Shown here piece by piece: positions 8,884-17,972 of a stretch of DNA of 42,311 nt. How positions within the stretch are numbered: position 1 is the first letter of the stretch; each line of letters opens with the position of its first letter. The notes beneath the pieces were generated by a model. The model ran no database searches, had not been told where the DNA came from, and worked only from the letters and a program-made list of their open reading frames with translations. The DNA comes from Syntrophobacteraceae bacterium (GTDB lineage Bacteria > Desulfobacterota > Syntrophobacteria > Syntrophobacterales > Syntrophobacteraceae). Position numbers and translations under genes: made by a program. The DNA is taken from NCBI GenBank assembly GCA_018053185.1, contig JAGPLX010000022.1, positions 1 through 42,311 of the forward strand, read 5' to 3'.

Positions 8884-9684
8884 ATGGAGATTCATCCGAC
8901 AGCGGTTGTGTCCTCCAAGGCGGAACTCGGCGAAGATGTGGAGGTCCTACCCTACAGTATCATCGGGCCTCAAGTGACCATAGGCTCCGGGTCCGTGATC
9001 GGACCTCATGCGGTCATTGACGGCCGGACCACCCTCGGATCCAACAACCGGGTCTTCCCCTTTGCGACGGTGGGATACCCTCCCCAGGATATCAGCTACC
9101 GGGGAGAGGACACCGAGTGTGTCATCGGGGACGGCAACATCATCCGGGAGAGCGTCACCATCCATAAGGGCACCGTACGAGGCGGCGGGATTACCCGCAT
9201 CGGCAACAATTGCTGCATCATGGCTTACGTCCACGTGGCTCACGACTGCAATCTCGGCAACCATGTCATAGTATCCAGCGGGACCGCCATGGCCGGCCAC
9301 GTGGAAATTCACGACCACGCCATCGTGGGAGGAATGGTTGCCGTCCACCAGTTCGTTCGCATCGGTTCCTATGCGTTCGTGGGTGGCATGTCCGGCCTGA
9401 GAATGGACATTCCTCCGTACATGCTGGCTCACGGGGCCCCCGCGAAGCTCTACGGCCCCAACCTCGTGGGATTGAGAAGACACAAGTTCCCATCGGAGAC
9501 CATTCAGGCACTGAAGAGGGCTTATAAAATTCTCTTTCGTTCCACCTTGACCGTCAAGGATGCCGTGGAGAAGATCCGTGAGGATATGGAACCCCTCCCA
9601 GAAATCGAAAAGCTCCTGCAGTTCGTGCAGGACAGTTCCAGACGAGGCGTTACCCGACGGGTATCGGACGACGCCGTCGATTGA
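8884..9684 (+). CDS. lpxA: UDP-N-acetylglucosamine acyltransferase LpxA
   Basis: LpxA catalyses the first step of lipid A synthesis, transferring a 3-hydroxyacyl chain from ACP to the 3-position of UDP-GlcNAc (or to the 3-amine of UDP-GlcNAc3N in some species). The 266-residue protein begins MEIHPTAVVSSKAELGEDV, shows hexapeptide repeats through about residue 180, and ends in the usual helical domain. H120 in YVHVAHDCNLGNH matches catalytic His125 of E. coli. The residue matching the E. coli chain-length ruler Gly173 is Gly168 (FVGGMSG), which suggests a longer acyl chain. AAGGAG at 8867-8872 precedes the ATG at 8884; a TTG at 8875 is a weaker alternative. The stop codon is followed 7 bases later by the proposed lpxI start. 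Confidence 0.96.
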   Translation: MEIHPTAVVSSKAELGEDVEVLPYSIIGPQVTIGSGSVIGPHAVIDGRTTLGSNNRVFPFATVGYPPQDISYRGEDTECVIGDGNIIRESVTIHKGTVRGGGITRIGNNCCIMAYVHVAHDCNLGNHVIVSSGTAMAGHVEIHDHAIVGGMVAVHQFVRIGSYAFVGGMSGLRMDIPPYMLAHGAPAKLYGPNLVGLRRHKFPSETIQALKRAYKILFRSTLTVKDAVEKIREDMEPLPEIEKLLQFVQDSSRRGVTRRVSDDAVD

Positions 9685-9691
9685 TCCGTCC

Positions 9692-11593
9692 GTGAATGGA
9701 GAAGAACGAATCGGACTGATTGCGGGAGCGGGGCAATTCCCTCTCCTCTTTGCCCATGCGGCACACCAGGCCGGCTTCCATGTGGTGGCGGTGGGCTTCG
9801 ACGGCGAAACGCATCCGTCTCTTCCCAAATACGTGGATGACTTCCATTGGCTGAAGCTCGGTCAATTCAATCGGCTGATTGAGACTTTCAAGAAAGCCGG
9901 GGTTCGCCAGGCGGTCTTGGCGGGAAGCATCAACAAGACCAAGATGTATGCCCGTATTCGACCGGACTGGCGTGCGGTCAAGTTTCTCGGCAAGCTTCGG
10001 AACAGGAAGGACGACTTCCTCCTGCGGGCATTCTCTGAAGAACTCGAATCCGAAGGCATTCAGATCGCTCCATCCACCATCTTCCTGCCGTCCCTTCTAG
10101 CCCCGGAGGGCATTTTCACCCGGCGGAGACCCAACCGCCAGGAACGGGCGGACATTGCATTCGGGTGGCAAACAGCCAAAGCCATCGGGGACCTGGATAT
10201 CGGCCAGTGCCTTGTCGTCCGAAACCAGGCCGTCCTGGCAGTGGAAGGCATCGATGGCACGGACGCCACCATTTTGCGCGGAGGGCGACTGTGCCGCGAG
10301 GGAGCCGTGGTGATCAAGGTGAGCAAACCGACGCAGGATTTGCGTTTCGATGTACCGGCCGTCGGATTTGACACCATCCAGACCATGAAGCGGGTCAATG
10401 CCCGTGTTCTCGTGGTGGAGGCCGGAAAGACCCTGATTTTTGACCGGGAAAAAATGATCGACGCAGCCGACGCCGCTGGAATCACGGTCCAGGCGATGAG
10501 GGATGAGAACATATCCAGGCTGGACTTTCCGGGTGAAGAAAGTGATTCGGTGCGCTCGTATCTCCGCCGCCTGGACCGAATGCGGTCTTCCCCTGTCATT
10601 GAAACTCCCCCAGTGATAATCCGGACCTCCGAGGCCCATGCTGTCAAGGTGGCCGTCGTCGGAGTGGGATACCTGGGCCGATTTCATGCACAGAAGTATG
10701 CCGCTCTGCCCGAAGCCGAACTGGTGGCGGTCGTGGATATTGACCGGGAGAGAGCCGAAAGGGTCGGCCGCGAGGTCGGATGCACTCCTCTTGGCGACTA
10801 CCGGGAGCTCATGGGGTGTGTGGATGCGGTCAGCATCGTCACTCCCACCCCCGGGCACTTTTCCATCGCATCGGATTTTCTCTCCCGGGGCGTCCATGTC
10901 CTCCTGGAAAAACCCATGACCCAATCCCTTCCCGAAGCCGACCACCTCATTCGATTGTCCCAGGAAAAGGGGGGTCTGCTGCAGGTCGGCCACCTGGAAC
11001 GCTTCAACTCGGCATTCCAGGCCATTCAGCCCCGCCTGCACCGTCCCATGTTCCTGGAAGCTCACCGGCTGGCACTCTTCAACGAGCGAGGCCTGGACGT
11101 GGACGTCATTCTAGACTTGATGATCCACGACATCGACCTCGTATTGCACATGGTCCGGTCTCCCCTCAAGAGGATCCAGGCTTCGGGGGTCTCCGTCCTT
11201 ACTTCTGTTCCGGACATCGCCAGTGTGCGTTTGGAGTTCGAAAACGGGGCCGTCGCCAATCTCACCGCCAGCCGAATATCTCTCAAAAACCAGCGCAAGA
11301 TGCGGATTTTCCAGGAAAACACCTACCTTTCCGCAGATTATGCCGAGAAGAGAGCCTATGTGGTGTACCGCGAAGAGGAAGCGGATGAGGCAGGGTTTCC
11401 TCAACTGTCCATCGAGGAGCTGGAAATCGACGACCGAGATTCTCTGCAAGAGGAAATCATCTCTTTTCTGAATTGTATTCGCAGAGGGGAACCCCCTCGC
11501 GTAGACGGGCTTCAGGGGCGGAGGGCCCTGGCCGTCGCTCTGGATATTTCCCGGCAGATAGAACAACGTCTCGAAAAATCGCCCCCGGCCTAG
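9692..11593 (+). CDS. lpxI: Fusion of UDP-2,3-diacylglucosamine pyrophosphatase LpxI and a GnnA-like Gfo/Idh/MocA oxidoreductase
   Basis: One 633-residue reading frame encodes two enzymes that are normally separate. Residues about 5-269 are LpxI (IGLIAGAGQFPLLFA, INKTKMYARIRPDWRAVKFL), which hydrolyses UDP-2,3-diacylglucosamine to lipid X; GTD at 190-192 in EGIDGTDATIL probably holds the catalytic Asp. After a linker of about 48 residues, residues 318-633 are a Gfo/Idh/MocA dehydrogenase: NAD-binding GVGYLG (324-329), conserved EKP at 406-408, and a C-terminal domain with DLMIHDID. A dehydrogenase of this type beside lpx genes resembles GnnA, which oxidises UDP-GlcNAc at C3 before transamination by GnnB. 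No GnnB-like aminotransferase is in the window. The start is uncertain: GTG at 9692 is the best in-frame candidate and has no clear ribosome site, so coupling to lpxA is likely. A sequencing error joining two genes cannot be excluded. Confidence 0.9.
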   Translation: MNGEERIGLIAGAGQFPLLFAHAAHQAGFHVVAVGFDGETHPSLPKYVDDFHWLKLGQFNRLIETFKKAGVRQAVLAGSINKTKMYARIRPDWRAVKFLGKLRNRKDDFLLRAFSEELESEGIQIAPSTIFLPSLLAPEGIFTRRRPNRQERADIAFGWQTAKAIGDLDIGQCLVVRNQAVLAVEGIDGTDATILRGGRLCREGAVVIKVSKPTQDLRFDVPAVGFDTIQTMKRVNARVLVVEAGKTLIFDREKMIDAADAAGITVQAMRDENISRLDFPGEESDSVRSYLRRLDRMRSSPVIETPPVIIRTSEAHAVKVAVVGVGYLGRFHAQKYAALPEAELVAVVDIDRERAERVGREVGCTPLGDYRELMGCVDAVSIVTPTPGHFSIASDFLSRGVHVLLEKPMTQSLPEADHLIRLSQEKGGLLQVGHLERFNSAFQAIQPRLHRPMFLEAHRLALFNERGLDVDVILDLMIHDIDLVLHMVRSPLKRIQASGVSVLTSVPDIASVRLEFENGAVANLTASRISLKNQRKMRIFQENTYLSADYAEKRAYVVYREEEADEAGFPQLSIEELEIDDRDSLQEEIISFLNCIRRGEPPRVDGLQGRRALAVALDISRQIEQRLEKSPPA

Positions 11594-11799
11594 GGCTTTG
11601 TGCGCATAATTCCGACCGTACCCGCATCCTCTTTCTCCAAACAGGGAGAAGGGAAACCAACGGAGCACTCGAGCCTCACTTCATCTTCTGGGGCGAAGTC
11701 TCAGGGGATTCAACGAAATCGGGGCCTCCGGCCGGCACTCTATCCTTGGACCTTCGCAGACCACTTGACGGGTTCAAGAGCCTTTTTGGGGAATCGGTC

Positions 11800-12951
11800 A
11801 TGACGGTGCGTCCCGGCAAAAACAACGGGCGGAAAATCTTCGTGAGTGCAGGGGAGGCCTCGGGAGACCTCCACGGAAGCAGCCTGGTCAAGGCCTTGCG
11901 GACCTTGGAGCCCGGCGTGCGGATTGCCTGCCTGGGCGGCCCCTTGATGGAGAACGCCGGGGCTCGAGTCCTGGTATGGAACCGGGAAATCGCCGTGGTG
12001 GGTCTCTTCGAGGTGGCGCGTCACATAAAGGAGATCTGGAAAGCGTGGAGCGTCATCCGCGACTACATTCTCCGGGAACGTCCCGATCCGCTCGTGCTCA
12101 TCGACTTTCCCGATTTCAACTTCCTTTTGGCACGCCTGGCCAAACGGCATGGCCTGCGTGTGTTCTATTACATCAGTCCCCAGGTGTGGGGCTGGAGAAC
12201 CGGACGGGTCCGCACGATCCGAAAGCTGGTGGACCGGATGGCGGTGATCCTTCCCTTCGAGGAAGAGTTTTATCGCCGGCACCAATTCAAGGTGCATTAT
12301 GTGGGACATCCTCTCATGGACCTCATGGGCGGCGTTCCTTCACGGAATGAGGCACGGCTGCGCTATCGAGCGGACGCCCCCGGACCGGTGGTGGGGCTCC
12401 TGCCTGGTAGTCGCCGCGGGGAAATACAGTCTCTCCTGCCCATCTTGTTGGAAACTGCAGCCATACTCCATGAACACCACTCCGGGCTTTCCTTTTTAGT
12501 GCCCGTAGCTCCCGGCATTCCCCGGGAAGCAATCGAAGAGAAGGTTTCCCACGTCACCTTTCCCATACGGGTGGTGTCCAGCGACACCTATGGGGTCATT
12601 CGTGCCTGCGACCTTGTCATTGCAGCCTCTGGAACCGTGACACTCGAGACGGCAATCCTGGGGACCCCCCTGATCCTTCTTTACCGGCTGTCCGATCTTA
12701 CCTTTTCCGTGGGAAAGTTGTTCGTTCGCGTACCCTGGGCGGGGCTGCCCAACCTGATCGCGGGAAAGGCGATTGTCCCCGAGTTCATCCAGGATCAGGC
12801 AAAACCCCAGCTCATCGCCGAGGCGGCCCTCGGATTTCTGAACGACCCGGAGAGGCGGGAGGAACAACGGCGGCAGTTCGATAGCGTTCGGCGCCGGCTG
12901 GGGGAACCCGGAGTTGCCGAACGGGTGGCGAAGCTCATCCTGGAACTTTGA
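11800..12951 (+). CDS. lpxB: Lipid-A-disaccharide synthase LpxB
   Basis: LpxB condenses lipid X with UDP-2,3-diacylglucosamine to form the lipid A disaccharide at the inner face of the inner membrane. The 383-residue GT19 protein has the family N-terminus KIFVSAGEASGDLHGSSLV, the segment VLIDFPDFNFLLARLAK, the motif YYISPQVWGWRTGR, and the donor-site region LLPGSRRGEIQSLLP with AASGTVTLETAILGTP. The ATG at 11800 places the first strand correctly; the reading frame is open well upstream, but that part has no LpxB similarity and overlaps the oxidoreductase. A 206-base spacer separates it from the preceding gene, longer than elsewhere in the cluster, with nothing recognised in it. Confidence 0.96.
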   Translation: MTVRPGKNNGRKIFVSAGEASGDLHGSSLVKALRTLEPGVRIACLGGPLMENAGARVLVWNREIAVVGLFEVARHIKEIWKAWSVIRDYILRERPDPLVLIDFPDFNFLLARLAKRHGLRVFYYISPQVWGWRTGRVRTIRKLVDRMAVILPFEEEFYRRHQFKVHYVGHPLMDLMGGVPSRNEARLRYRADAPGPVVGLLPGSRRGEIQSLLPILLETAAILHEHHSGLSFLVPVAPGIPREAIEEKVSHVTFPIRVVSSDTYGVIRACDLVIAASGTVTLETAILGTPLILLYRLSDLTFSVGKLFVRVPWAGLPNLIAGKAIVPEFIQDQAKPQLIAEAALGFLNDPERREEQRRQFDSVRRRLGEPGVAERVAKLILEL

Positions 12952-13116
12952 GGCGGGTCCAATCGGTTACGAGCGCCGGGTGATCTATGAACTATCTATT
13001 TGATCGATTCAACGGGGGCTGGGATAGGGATGCCTGGAGGCTGCGCTTTTCCGGGGTGTCCCGGAGATTCTTTCCGTGCGTTGGCTGTTGGAAATTCGCC
13101 ACACTTGGAGTGACCA

Positions 13117-14469
13117 TTGTCGGATAGAACCGGAGCCTTTTCGTGGCGTTCCCTCTATGGGGCCGCCATGTGCGCCGCGTGGCCGTTTTTTGCGCTCCGC
13201 CACTTTTGCAGCAGTCGCCGGGATACCCCGTGCGGAATGCACGGAATGGGGCGCATGGGCCTCGTCCTCCCGGGGCGGCTGCCCACGTCGCAGCGTATCT
13301 GGATCCACGCACTCTCCGTGGGAGAAACCCTGTCGGCCGTTCCTCTGGTCCAGGGCCTCAAAACCCTGTCCCCCCAAACGGAGCTCGTTTTTTCCAACGC
13401 CACCGCAACGGGGTACGAACTGGCCCGCAACCGCCTGGCCCACTGGGTTTCTCTCTTTTTCATTCTCCCCCACGATTTCCCCTGGATCACGGAACTTCTC
13501 GTCTCACGAGTGAACCCCCGAATGTTGGTCCTGGTGGAAACAGACATCTGGCCCCATCTTCTCGGCACACTCCGCAAACGCCAGGTTCCCGCGATCCTGG
13601 TCAATGGAAGGCTCTCCGACCGATCCTTCCGTCGATTCCTCCGAGTGAAGCCCTTCATACAGTCCGTGCTGCGAGACTTTCACCATCTTTTTGTGCAGTC
13701 GGATCGGGACGCCGCTCGATTCCTCGCCCTTGGAGCAAAACCTGATCGGGTACATACCGCGGGGAACCTCAAATTCGATTCCTCGATCCCCCGGCTATCC
13801 CCGGCGCAAGGGGCAGGGCTTCGACGCGAGGTCCTCGGAGAAGAGATGCGAGAGGTGTGGATTGCCGGAAGTACGCATCCGGGGGAGGAAGACGTCCTGT
13901 TGTCCATCCATGCCGGTCTTTGCAGGGATCTGCCCGGGCTTCTTCTCATCCTTGCCCCTCGCCAGCCCCGGCGAGGAACCGAGATCGCGGCCATGGCCTC
14001 GGCCCGCGGATTTCGCCCGGCCAGGCGGTCCGCTGGCGAGACGGCGGCAGGAAAAGACGTATTTCTCCTGGACACCCTGGGGGAGCTTCGTCAATTTTAC
14101 GCAATGGCCGATATTGCCTTTATCGGGGGAAGCCTGGTGCCCTTCGGGGGGCACAACCCCCTCGAGGCTGCGGCAGCCGGTAAACCGGCGGTATGGGGAC
14201 CCCATATGTCGAACTTTCGGGACATGGAGGAGATGCTGCTGGATGCAGGGTGCGCCGGGAAAGTGGACTCATCGGAACAACTGTTCCACATTCTGCGCTG
14301 CTGGTTCAAGGACCCGGTCATGCGGGACTGCATGGGGGAGCGGGCACGGGGTCTCATGGAACGAAACCGGGGGTGCAGCACGAAGATTGCCCGGGCACTC
14401 ATCGAGTATGTCCGTGATCCCGCCCGGCCTCATTTCGATTTCCAAAACCCGCGTCCGCCGGTCGACTGA
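13117..14469 (+). CDS. waaA: 3-deoxy-D-manno-octulosonic acid (Kdo) transferase WaaA/KdtA
   Basis: WaaA transfers Kdo from CMP-Kdo to lipid IVA, linking lipid A to the core oligosaccharide at the cytoplasmic face of the inner membrane. The 450-residue GT30 protein has an N-terminal membrane anchor (about 10-30), then IWIHALSVGETLSAVPLV with the catalytic Glu in SVGE, LVLVETDIWPHLL, a second Rossmann domain with AGSTHPGEEDVLL, and FIGGSLVPFGGHNPLEAAAAG in the donor site. The start is TTG at 13117, with GGAG at 13107-13110; no ATG upstream is in frame and the next in-frame ATG is inside the anchor. It closes the lipid A run. The following 252 bases, up to the convergent U32 gene, show no gene. 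Confidence 0.94.
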   Translation: MSDRTGAFSWRSLYGAAMCAAWPFFALRHFCSSRRDTPCGMHGMGRMGLVLPGRLPTSQRIWIHALSVGETLSAVPLVQGLKTLSPQTELVFSNATATGYELARNRLAHWVSLFFILPHDFPWITELLVSRVNPRMLVLVETDIWPHLLGTLRKRQVPAILVNGRLSDRSFRRFLRVKPFIQSVLRDFHHLFVQSDRDAARFLALGAKPDRVHTAGNLKFDSSIPRLSPAQGAGLRREVLGEEMREVWIAGSTHPGEEDVLLSIHAGLCRDLPGLLLILAPRQPRRGTEIAAMASARGFRPARRSAGETAAGKDVFLLDTLGELRQFYAMADIAFIGGSLVPFGGHNPLEAAAAGKPAVWGPHMSNFRDMEEMLLDAGCAGKVDSSEQLFHILRCWFKDPVMRDCMGERARGLMERNRGCSTKIARALIEYVRDPARPHFDFQNPRPPVD

Positions 14470-14721
14470 GAGGGTGGCTGGCTTCCTCCCGCGGGCGGTG
14501 CCGCACCTGTTGAACGTCGAGTTCCCGGGATTCAGCAATCCGGGCGGCCTCTCTCCCGATGCGGATTTGGGTTTCGCCGGGAGACGGCCGGCCCGCATAG
14601 GGTTTACCGTGCCCGCGCCCTGTCGGTCCAAAGGGGCAAGCCTAGCCGGCCTCCCTCTTTGGGACCATGGTCTGCCGGCCATCCGGCAAAGTCTTGCGGA
14701 CAAACCGTCAAATAACAGCGA

Positions 14722-15753
14722 TCAGGAATGGAGTCCCTTGATGTTCCGATGGAGCTCCCGTGTTTTCTCCATTCTGGCCCTGTCCCGGTCCCTGGCCAGT
14801 TCATCCAGTTCTCGCTGCAGGGACAAAAGATCCGGGAGATCATGGGGCTTTCCGGCCCTGTGTGCCTCGATGAAGCATCGGTAGAGGTAAATCATTCGTC
14901 CGATGAGGGGGACGGGATATTCGCGGCCTTGGACCTTCAGGGTATGAAGACCCAGATCCATGATATCCCAGAGTTCCTTGCCGTTGATGGCAAAAGCTAC
15001 ATTGGGGCGCAAGCGGATGCGCTCGTTGATGGATCGGATCTCCTCGAGACCGCGGCCGCGCTGCCGAAGCACCCTGGTCCTCTGCTCGTCGGTGAGCAGG
15101 CAGATGCGGAAACAGCTGCCGCTGCGGTCGGGCCATCCTTCATACTCCACGATCTCGTTGCCGTCTTCATCCCGGTATTTCTTCACCTGGTAACAGTCAC
15201 TGATGAGCTCGTGAAATACGCAGTTTCCCACCCCACCCACGCAACGGTTCCCATGGATGAGAACCTCGGTGGCCAGATCCAGGCTGTCGGCAGCTTCTTT
15301 GAATGTTTTCAATTTCTCGACCGTATCGATTTCGGTACTGGCCACGATCTGAGTCGCGCCGTATCCCTTGTACTCCCTCATCTGGGACGGGGTCTGGATG
15401 TTGCACCCCACACTCGCATGGATCACCAGGCCGGGAAAGTTCACCTGAACCAATTGCATGACGGCCGGGGTCTTCACAATGACTCCTTCGATTCCCCAAG
15501 CGGCATACTTGGCAATCTTGCCCAGAAGAACCATGGATTTCTCGGGGGGGATCTCCGCGTTGACGGCCACGCGGATTTTGCCGCCGTGAGACCGGGCCGT
15601 TTCGACAGCCTCGCGGATTTGCGAATCCTCCATCTCCCATGCGCATTTGCGACGGCTGAATCCCTTTGCGCCGACGTAGACCGCATCCGCACCCTGGGCA
15701 AGGACCGTTTCAACCATTGACGGACTGCCACCCGGTGCCAAAAGTTCGTTCAT
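14722..15753 (-). CDS. Peptidase U32 family protein, probable Fe-S protein
   Basis: The 343-residue protein begins [28 protein letters not shown], the standard start of the U32 family, which includes UbiU/UbiV, RlhA and TrhP and mostly acts in hydroxylation reactions rather than proteolysis. Cys residues in [18 protein letters not shown] and SGSCFRIC match the four-Cys pattern that binds a 4Fe-4S cluster in UbiU-like members. It ends with a charged helical tail ([16 protein letters not shown]). It is last in a minus-strand run after the amidase and the Cys-rich protein, 69 bases from the amidase gene. Which substrate it acts on cannot be told from the sequence; the tRNA or rRNA hydroxylation and quinone hydroxylation branches are both possible. 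Confidence 0.85.
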   Translation of the reverse strand: MNELLAPGGSPSMVETVLAQGADAVYVGAKGFSRRKCAWEMEDSQIREAVETARSHGGKIRVAVNAEIPPEKSMVLLGKIAKYAAWGIEGVIVKTPAVMQLVQVNFPGLVIHASVGCNIQTPSQMREYKGYGATQIVASTEIDTVEKLKTFKEAADSLDLATEVLIHGNRCVGGVGNCVFHELISDCYQVKKYRDEDGNEIVEYEGWPDRSGSCFRICLLTDEQRTRVLRQRGRGLEEIRSINERIRLRPNVAFAINGKELWDIMDLGLHTLKVQGREYPVPLIGRMIYLYRCFIEAHRAGKPHDLPDLLSLQRELDELARDRDRARMEKTRELHRNIKGLHS

Positions 15754-15822
15754 GATTCCCTCCGTGGTTCATTTGATCGTGCCTGGGCATCACCCAGTTC
15801 ATGTCTCCGACATCGACTTTCC

Positions 15823-16668
15823 CTACCTTGCCGTCAGGACCCGGCGTACCTTCGGCCACGGAAAGCGGGAACCGGGGCAGTCGGTGTTGGCTCCGGGCAC
15901 GTCCCGGTGACCCAGAATATGGTCGGGGGGAATCCGGTAGTACTTGGTGAGCAGGTCCAGCAGGTAGAGGAGGGAATCGAGCTGTCGGGGTGTGGGGAGA
16001 TCTTCGTTGAAGTTCCCCACCAAGGCGATCCCGATGGCCTTCTCGTTCATGCCGTTCGCTTTGCAATGGGCTCCGGTCTGTTGTTTGATCCACCTTGGAG
16101 CCTCCTCGATCTGGCCGTCTCCCTTTCCAAGGGTTCCGTTGTCGATGAGAAAATGGTACCCGAGCCCATGCCAGAATCCGCGGTCGTGGTGGGAGCGGTG
16201 GATGAGGATGGCCTTCCCGATGTCCGTGGCGGTGTGGTGAATCACGATGTGCGTCCATCGTGGATTGGGATAGAGGGCGATGATATGGCGGAAGCAACGT
16301 GTATGAGGGATGGTCAGGTTCTGGCCGACGAGGATGGGGTCGGTGGGCTTTATTCCGTTGGCGGCACAAATGGATTCCACTGGAACGTCGTACATTTTCG
16401 AGATCCGCCAGAGGGTCTCGAGGGGAGCCACTTCATGGGTCACCGTCCTCGAATCCTGGGAGCGGGAGAGGGGCTTTTCCGCAACCGCCACACCACCGGG
16501 GACGGAACGGAAACTCGATGGAGGAACGGAGGAAATGGGATTCGCCGTCTCTTCATGGATGGGACAGACCGCTCGGCTGCAAGCCTGCAGCACCAGCACC
16601 ACCCCCAAAAGCCACGGGAGTGATCTGCACTTCCTTTGGGCAAGGGCTTGCACAGGTGGACATGTCAA
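15823..16668 (-). CDS. LysM-domain N-acetylmuramoyl-L-alanine amidase lipoprotein
   Basis: This is predicted to be a lipid-anchored cell-wall hydrolase that cleaves the bond between MurNAc and L-alanine. The 281-residue protein has a signal sequence with a lipobox-like LQAC (about 27-30), a LysM peptidoglycan-binding domain (VAPLETLWRISKMYDVPVESICAANGI...LVGQNLTIP), and an Amidase_2/PGRP domain whose zinc and catalytic residues are visible in IVIHHTATDIG, WHGLGYHFLIDNGTLG and LGHRDVPGANTDCPG. The best start is TTG at 16668, 7 bases after the stop of the upstream gene; a GTG at 16653 is possible, and no ATG in frame gives a proper signal peptide. The tight spacing indicates co-transcription with the Cys-rich protein. 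Confidence 0.88.
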   Translation of the reverse strand: MTCPPVQALAQRKCRSLPWLLGVVLVLQACSRAVCPIHEETANPISSVPPSSFRSVPGGVAVAEKPLSRSQDSRTVTHEVAPLETLWRISKMYDVPVESICAANGIKPTDPILVGQNLTIPHTRCFRHIIALYPNPRWTHIVIHHTATDIGKAILIHRSHHDRGFWHGLGYHFLIDNGTLGKGDGQIEEAPRWIKQQTGAHCKANGMNEKAIGIALVGNFNEDLPTPRQLDSLLYLLDLLTKYYRIPPDHILGHRDVPGANTDCPGSRFPWPKVRRVLTAR

Positions 16669-16675
16669 GGGATCA

Positions 16676-17266
16676 TCATTCCTCTTTTCTTCGGAGCACA
16701 AAGACCTGGCGAACCGGGTTGGCCCCGAAGACTTCGACCGCGTTGGCCAACACCTCGGGGTGGGACTCGAGCGCTTCCCAGGACTCCAACAAAACACATT
16801 CTCCGCTCTTGCCGATCACCAGGGGAACAGTCTTCCTCGATGGTTTTTTCCCTTCGTAGACCAGGTTGCCCGATTCCTCGGGGCGAACGAGCTTGCTTTC
16901 CACGGTGAATGACTCCACCACCTGATAAAGGCTCGTTTGGGTGTAGTCGTCGCGGGAAAAAGGCTTCAACCTCCCGTCTTCAACCAGGTAGACCTTGGGG
17001 CCGACCTCCTCCGCCGTCGGTTCGGCGGGCTCGATCTCTCGATCGATTGCAGTTCCCGAGGAGGGTCCTTTTCTTGTGGCCGCGGGCTCTTCAATCCGTT
17101 TCATTACATAGCGCTCCTTGTACCTTCCCGATCGAAGCAGGTCTTGCAGTGCGGACTCAAACCGGCGGACGGTCTCATGGCTCGAATAGCAGTCTTCCTG
17201 GCACAAAAGGCACCGGAAACTGGGCAGGCGGCACTCCTCCTTCTTACACCACACGAATTGTGCCAT
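16676..17266 (-). CDS. Hypothetical protein with N-terminal Cys cluster
   Basis: I do not recognise this 196-residue protein. Its N-terminus carries five Cys in 20 residues (C7, C12, C19, C22, C26: CKKEEC, CLLCQEDC), a pattern suited to binding zinc or an Fe-S cluster. A Glu/Pro-rich linker follows (about 58-90), then a C-terminal part with mixed strands (PKVYLVEDGRLKPF, TVPLVIGKSGECVLLESWEALES, RQVFVLRRKEE). There is no signal peptide or membrane segment, so it should be cytoplasmic. It is the first gene of a run with the LysM-amidase and the U32 protein. The ATG start has a poor ribosome site, but the Cys cluster directly after it argues for this N-terminus. Confidence 0.7.
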   Translation of the reverse strand: MAQFVWCKKEECRLPSFRCLLCQEDCYSSHETVRRFESALQDLLRSGRYKERYVMKRIEEPAATRKGPSSGTAIDREIEPAEPTAEEVGPKVYLVEDGRLKPFSRDDYTQTSLYQVVESFTVESKLVRPEESGNLVYEGKKPSRKTVPLVIGKSGECVLLESWEALESHPEVLANAVEVFGANPVRQVFVLRRKEE

Positions 17267-17447
17267 GGATCATGACCATAGTTCGGCGCACCAAGAATTT
17301 GCGCAGGGATGTTGAATAGGTCCCGTCAATCCTGGACAGAGCCCCGCTTGGAAAGATAGATCACCGCCATGAAAAAACCAACCACTAATTTCAGCCGAAA
17401 CTCGTGGATGGAAGCGTCCGGATACTGTGTGTCCAATGTCCCCCCAG

Positions 17448-17876
17448 TCAGCTCGCTTTTCCCGAATCCTCGGACGCGAGGAGCAGAGAGTCCTTTTTCC
17501 GGTACACCATCCCTTCGAACGTGGCAATCAGTTCGTCCTCCTCATTAGTCACCCGGATGCTGTAGATCCCCAGTTTGGGATTGCGGGAGATTTCTTCGGC
17601 ACGGGCAACCAGCATCCCCTGGGAGACGGCCTTGAGAAAAGAGATGTTCACATTGATCGCCACGGCGACGGTTCCATGGGAATTAGCCGCACCCGCAAAG
17701 GCCAGGTCGGCCAGGGAGAAAATCGCCGCCCCATGGACAATGCCCACTCCATTGAGATGGTGCTCCTGGATTTTCATCCGGGCCACCGCCTTTCCTTCCG
17801 AAACCTCGACAAGCTCGACCCCGACGTATCGCGCAAAGCGATCTCTTTCGAAGCACTTCTTTATCCCACGATCCAT
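17448..17876 (-). CDS. PaaI-type hotdog thioesterase
   Basis: The 142-residue protein is a single hotdog domain of the PaaI/YbgC-like acyl-CoA thioesterase group. The motif HLNGVGIVHGAAIFSLADLAFAGA is the family signature (N/G-x-VHGG-x-S-L-A-D), and the C-terminal strands VAINVNISFLKAVSQGMLVARAEEI and YSIRVTNEEDELIATFEGMVYRK complete the fold. It probably hydrolyses a CoA thioester, but the acyl group cannot be predicted. The ATG at 17876 follows GGAAGGGAGGAGCG, a strong ribosome site, and longer in-frame extensions lack similarity. The gene is divergent from queE across 138 bases. Confidence 0.88.
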   Translation of the reverse strand: MDRGIKKCFERDRFARYVGVELVEVSEGKAVARMKIQEHHLNGVGIVHGAAIFSLADLAFAGAANSHGTVAVAINVNISFLKAVSQGMLVARAEEISRNPKLGIYSIRVTNEEDELIATFEGMVYRKKDSLLLASEDSGKAS

Positions 17877-17942
17877 CGCTCCTCCCTTCCATAGAGAACA
17901 TCCAACCGTGAGAACATCAGCCCAGTGTTGCCGTGGAAGCCA

Positions 17943-17972
17943 TGGACAACCTGTGTGGTATTCCGTTATATT
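17943..17972 (+). promoter_or_regulatory. Predicted sigma70 promoter for queE
   Basis: TGGACA (5 of 6 matches to the -35 consensus) and TATATT (5 of 6 to the -10) are separated by 18 bases. Transcription would start near 17979, leaving about 35 bases of leader before the queE start. The site lies in the divergent gap with the thioesterase gene. Confidence 0.55.

Noticed and set aside
11473-11799. 109-codon upstream extension of lpxB
   Set aside because: It overlaps the oxidoreductase C-terminus and lies before the normal LpxB start (KIFVSAGEASGD).
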